Shown here in pieces: positions 13,213 to 14,750 of a stretch of DNA of 14,750 nt. A program made the translations under genes and the position numbers. Each line of letters begins with the position of its first letter. The first letter of the stretch is position 1. Source of the DNA: Spirochaetaceae bacterium (GTDB lineage: Bacteria > Spirochaetota > Spirochaetia > Treponematales > Breznakiellaceae); assembly GCA_031257135.1 (NCBI GenBank), contig JAIRPH010000047.1, positions 1-14,750 of the forward strand, written 5' to 3'. The notes under the pieces are model-generated. The model ran no database searches, was not told the origin of the DNA, and saw only the letters and a list, made by a program, of their open reading frames with translations.

Positions 13213-14423
13213 TTGTCTTCTTGAAACCCGCTGATTTTAGCGATGCGGTACGATGCGAAGTACGCGATCATCACGTCCAAAAAAGTACCCAGCGCGATAA
13301 GATAGAACCCCAAGGGCTTGAGGATAAGGTATCCTGATTCAAAGCCTTTGCCTGAATTCAGACACAAAACAGCTAAGGCGGTATACGCGGCGTCTCCGGG
13401 ATGCCGGGAAAGCGCAAATGAAATAAGAAAGCCTTTAAGGGCTAGGAATAAAATATCCGGCAGTTTGAGGTTTAAACTAGAGTAAGATTGAATAACTACG
13501 ACCAAAGCGATAACCGCGATCATAGCGCTTCCGGCTCTGCAAAAGGTGGTAAAAAGCGGAATCGTAATCGCGCTGGACCGCCTGCGGACCCCGAGGCTTT
13601 CTTTGGCATAGTGGAACAAGATGGGAATGGTACAGTTGACGTCTCCCGAAAAAAATCCGGTCAGAGCCGGTCCCGGAGAACCTCGCAGTACCGCCCAGGG
13701 TTTCTTTCTGCCTCCAAGAAAATAAAAAAACAGGGGAAGAGCCGCAAATCCCAAAACCGCGCTCATAACGCCCAGCAGTAGGATGATGTCCCGAAACGTA
13801 TCCTCTTGCAATACCGCGTGGTATTGGAACGCCCAATACGCGCCGAGAACAATCATAACTAATCCCAGAATTTCAGCAAAAAACGCGCCGATATAGTAAA
13901 AAATATGGGAAAGGGCATCGATAAGCGTAATAACCGGCTTCGTGAAGGTACGCTCATAGGAAAGCCCCATCCCTACAAAAAAGGCGAACACGCAAAGCGG
14001 AAAAAGATACACGCCGTCTCCGGCAAATACCGAAAACATATTGGAAGGAAAAAGGTCGGTAATATTTTCCAGCGGATTAAGCGAAACCACCGCGACTTGT
14101 TCGCCGGTTAGAATCGGAATCCGAATTGCCGGAACAAGGTAGATGACCCCGATTCCTGCAAGCATAACGAATAGCGTAGTCCCAATAATCACCAGGAAGG
14201 TATGAAACACGAGACGCCAAAAAAAGCCGTCTTGCCGCAGTTCATATACTGCAATCGTCAGAGAAAAAACCAGCATAGGCGCGGACATATAACGCCCGAT
14301 TCGGATACCCATTTCTTGAAGCCACACCAAGACGCCGACAATAGTTGAATTATCAGAAGGAAGAAACCACCCCAGCAATCCCCCCAGCACAGACCCGATT
14401 AAGAGTTTTACCCAAACATTCAT
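13209..14423 (-). CDS. Divergent dicarboxylate/amino acid:cation symporter (SDF/DAACS) family protein
   Basis: This polytopic membrane protein of 404 residues has about eight membrane segments plus re-entrant-like regions. The family is recognised from the overall pattern: N-terminal VWVKLLIGSVLGGLLGWFLP, IGRYMSAPMLVFSLTIAVYEL, YAKESLGVRRRSSAITIPL and the terminal FYLIALGTFLDVMIAYFASY. Family landmarks are altered. The serine-rich tip of hairpin 1 reads SGDVNCTIP (259-267). The NMDGT cation motif is replaced by CRAGS (295-299). The binding arginine expected shortly after FLD (381-383) is absent. Substrate and coupling are therefore unknown. The frame opens at a TTG at 14459, but the ATG at 14423 (MNVWVKLLIG) fits family N-termini and lies 7 nt after a -10 box. 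There is no Shine-Dalgarno. It heads the operon, and its stop overlaps the VWA start. Confidence 0.8.
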   Translation of the reverse strand: MNVWVKLLIGSVLGGLLGWFLPSDNSTIVGVLVWLQEMGIRIGRYMSAPMLVFSLTIAVYELRQDGFFWRLVFHTFLVIIGTTLFVMLAGIGVIYLVPAIRIPILTGEQVAVVSLNPLENITDLFPSNMFSVFAGDGVYLFPLCVFAFFVGMGLSYERTFTKPVITLIDALSHIFYYIGAFFAEILGLVMIVLGAYWAFQYHAVLQEDTFRDIILLLGVMSAVLGFAALPLFFYFLGGRKKPWAVLRGSPGPALTGFFSGDVNCTIPILFHYAKESLGVRRRSSAITIPLFTTFCRAGSAMIAVIALVVVIQSYSSLNLKLPDILFLALKGFLISFALSRHPGDAAYTALAVLCLNSGKGFESGYLILKPLGFYLIALGTFLDVMIAYFASYRIAKISGFQEDK

Positions 14424-14430
14424 AACAATA

Positions 14431-14459
14431 AGCATACCCGCTACGCCGGCTTGATACAA
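14431..14459 (-). promoter_or_regulatory. Promoter of the transporter-Bat-Smr operon, leaderless-type
   Basis: On the minus strand, -35 TTGTAT (14459-14454), a 17-bp spacer and -10 TATGCT (14436-14431) lie 7 nt before the ATG at 14423. Each box matches four of six consensus bases, so the support is moderate. No other promoter was seen at the internal gene junctions, so this would drive all five genes. Confidence 0.4.
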
Positions 14460-14607
14460 GATACCCAGCGCGTTTTTGTCCGCTCCTCGGCGGTTAGCTA
14501 AAAGACAAGCGGCGGTATATGAATAGCGGGTATAGGGTTACAGGAAGCATAACAAAATGTTATAAATCTTTTACCTCGCGTTAATAGTTTTTCTGTTTTG
14601 AGACCCG
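14460..14607. other. Divergent intergenic region, transporter operon / RND pump
   Basis: About 150 bp between the two diverging genes have no supported open frame. It holds a near-perfect inverted repeat (14549-14563, listed separately), imperfect GCGGTATA/GCGGGTATA direct repeats (about 14513-14533), and AT-rich sequence up to the pump start. No RNA gene was recognised. Confidence 0.5.
14549..14563. promoter_or_regulatory. Candidate operator, 15-bp inverted repeat upstream of the RND gene
   Basis: ATAACAAAATGTTAT has perfect 6-bp arms around a 3-bp centre. It lies about 57 bp upstream of the pump start and touches TATAAA at 14561-14566. RND efflux genes are often controlled by small dimeric repressors that bind such sites, but no regulator gene is in view. 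The site's function is inferred. Confidence 0.35.
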
Positions 14608-14613
14608 TATGAT
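14608..14613 (+). promoter_or_regulatory. -10 box of the RND pump gene
   Basis: TATGAT (five of six consensus bases) ends 6 nt before the ATG at 14620. No good -35 box is seen 16-18 bp upstream (TAGTTT at 14585-14590). There is no Shine-Dalgarno before the gene. Confidence 0.35.
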
Positions 14614-14619
14614 TTAAGT

Positions 14620-14750
14620 ATGAGTCTTGCACAGAATATCGTTAAACGCCCGGTTCTAGGAATCGTGGTATTCGGATTAATAGCAATCGTAGCGTTATAT
14701 TTAGTTTCCGATATAGCTATTGATATGTTTCCTGACGTTGATATGCCGGT
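14620..14750 (+). CDS. RND-superfamily efflux/transport permease, N-terminus only (3' end outside window)
   Basis: Forty-three codons are visible. The product begins MSLAQNIVKRPVLGIVVFGL and continues through a single hydrophobic helix to an IAIDMFPDVDMP motif. The cytoplasmic RPV motif, first membrane helix, then (L/I)-x-(V/I)-D-x-(F/L)-P-D-(V/I)-D-(M/Y)-P is the hallmark N-terminus of AcrB/MexB/CzcA-type RND pumps. Family membership is therefore secure despite the short length, but substrate and subclass cannot be decided. A membrane-fusion protein gene would be expected nearby but is not upstream in this window. The ATG at 14620 has no Shine-Dalgarno; an earlier ATG at 14609 meets a stop after two codons. 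It diverges from the transporter-Bat operon. Confidence 0.85.
   Translation, partial: MSLAQNIVKRPVLGIVVFGLIAIVALYLVSDIAIDMFPDVDMP

Noticed and set aside
13477..13836. 119-codon minus-strand open frame within the transporter gene
   Set aside because: It is another frame of the same strand as the SDF transporter, with an arginine/glycine-rich product and no start signals.
14424..14459. Transporter start at the TTG at 14459 or the ATG at 14435
   Set aside because: Both would place the start inside the proposed promoter, and the family N-terminus begins at MNVWVKLLIG (14423).

Overview
The window looks like a chromosome segment of a Treponema-type spirochaete, possibly from the moderate-GC (around 50%) host-associated or termite-gut group. 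This rests on gene content and overall protein character, not on a database search. It carries a BatB/BatC/BatD-type 'aerotolerance' operon, a signal peptidase I gene joined to a PASTA-bearing penicillin-binding protein gene, LysM/M23 and S11 peptidoglycan enzymes, asparaginyl-tRNA synthetase and oligoendopeptidase F. Genes are tightly packed and no clear Rho-independent terminator was found.

Layout. 1-825 (+): C-terminal part of an AT-richer multi-spanning membrane protein, probably a GT-C-like surface-glycan enzyme. 826-1194: a gene-free stretch with a hairpin cluster and a 21-bp tandem array whose palindromic CCGCGG cores are spaced exactly 21 or 42 bp apart. 1195-3485 (-): lepB then a division-type PBP, joined by a TAATG stop/start overlap. 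3533-4804 (+): a membrane-anchored LysM/M23 endopeptidase, divergent from lepB. 4865-4993 and 5057-5275 (+): two small unknown genes. 5279-7901 (-): asnS then a D-Ala-D-Ala carboxypeptidase. 8000-9847 (+): pepF, divergent from asnS. 9800-14423 (-): a five-gene operon of an SDF-family transporter, a VWA protein (BatA/B type), a TPR lipoprotein (BatC type), a BatD-BatE-like fusion with an SH3 end, and an Smr-domain protein. 14620-14750 (+): the start of an RND-superfamily pump.

How they fit together. The left two thirds is mainly cell-wall synthesis and remodelling: LepB, transpeptidase, carboxypeptidase and endopeptidase. The right third is an envelope-associated VWA/TPR/BatD system, whose first gene is a transporter that has lost several hallmark residues of its family.

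Most notable signals: (1) the helically phased 21-bp palindrome array; (2) a recurring promoter layout in which the -10 box ends only 6-9 nt before the ATG of operon-leading genes that lack a Shine-Dalgarno sequence, suggesting leaderless mRNAs, while most operon-internal genes have a Shine-Dalgarno; (3) the reduced, fused Bat operon led by a divergent SDF transporter.
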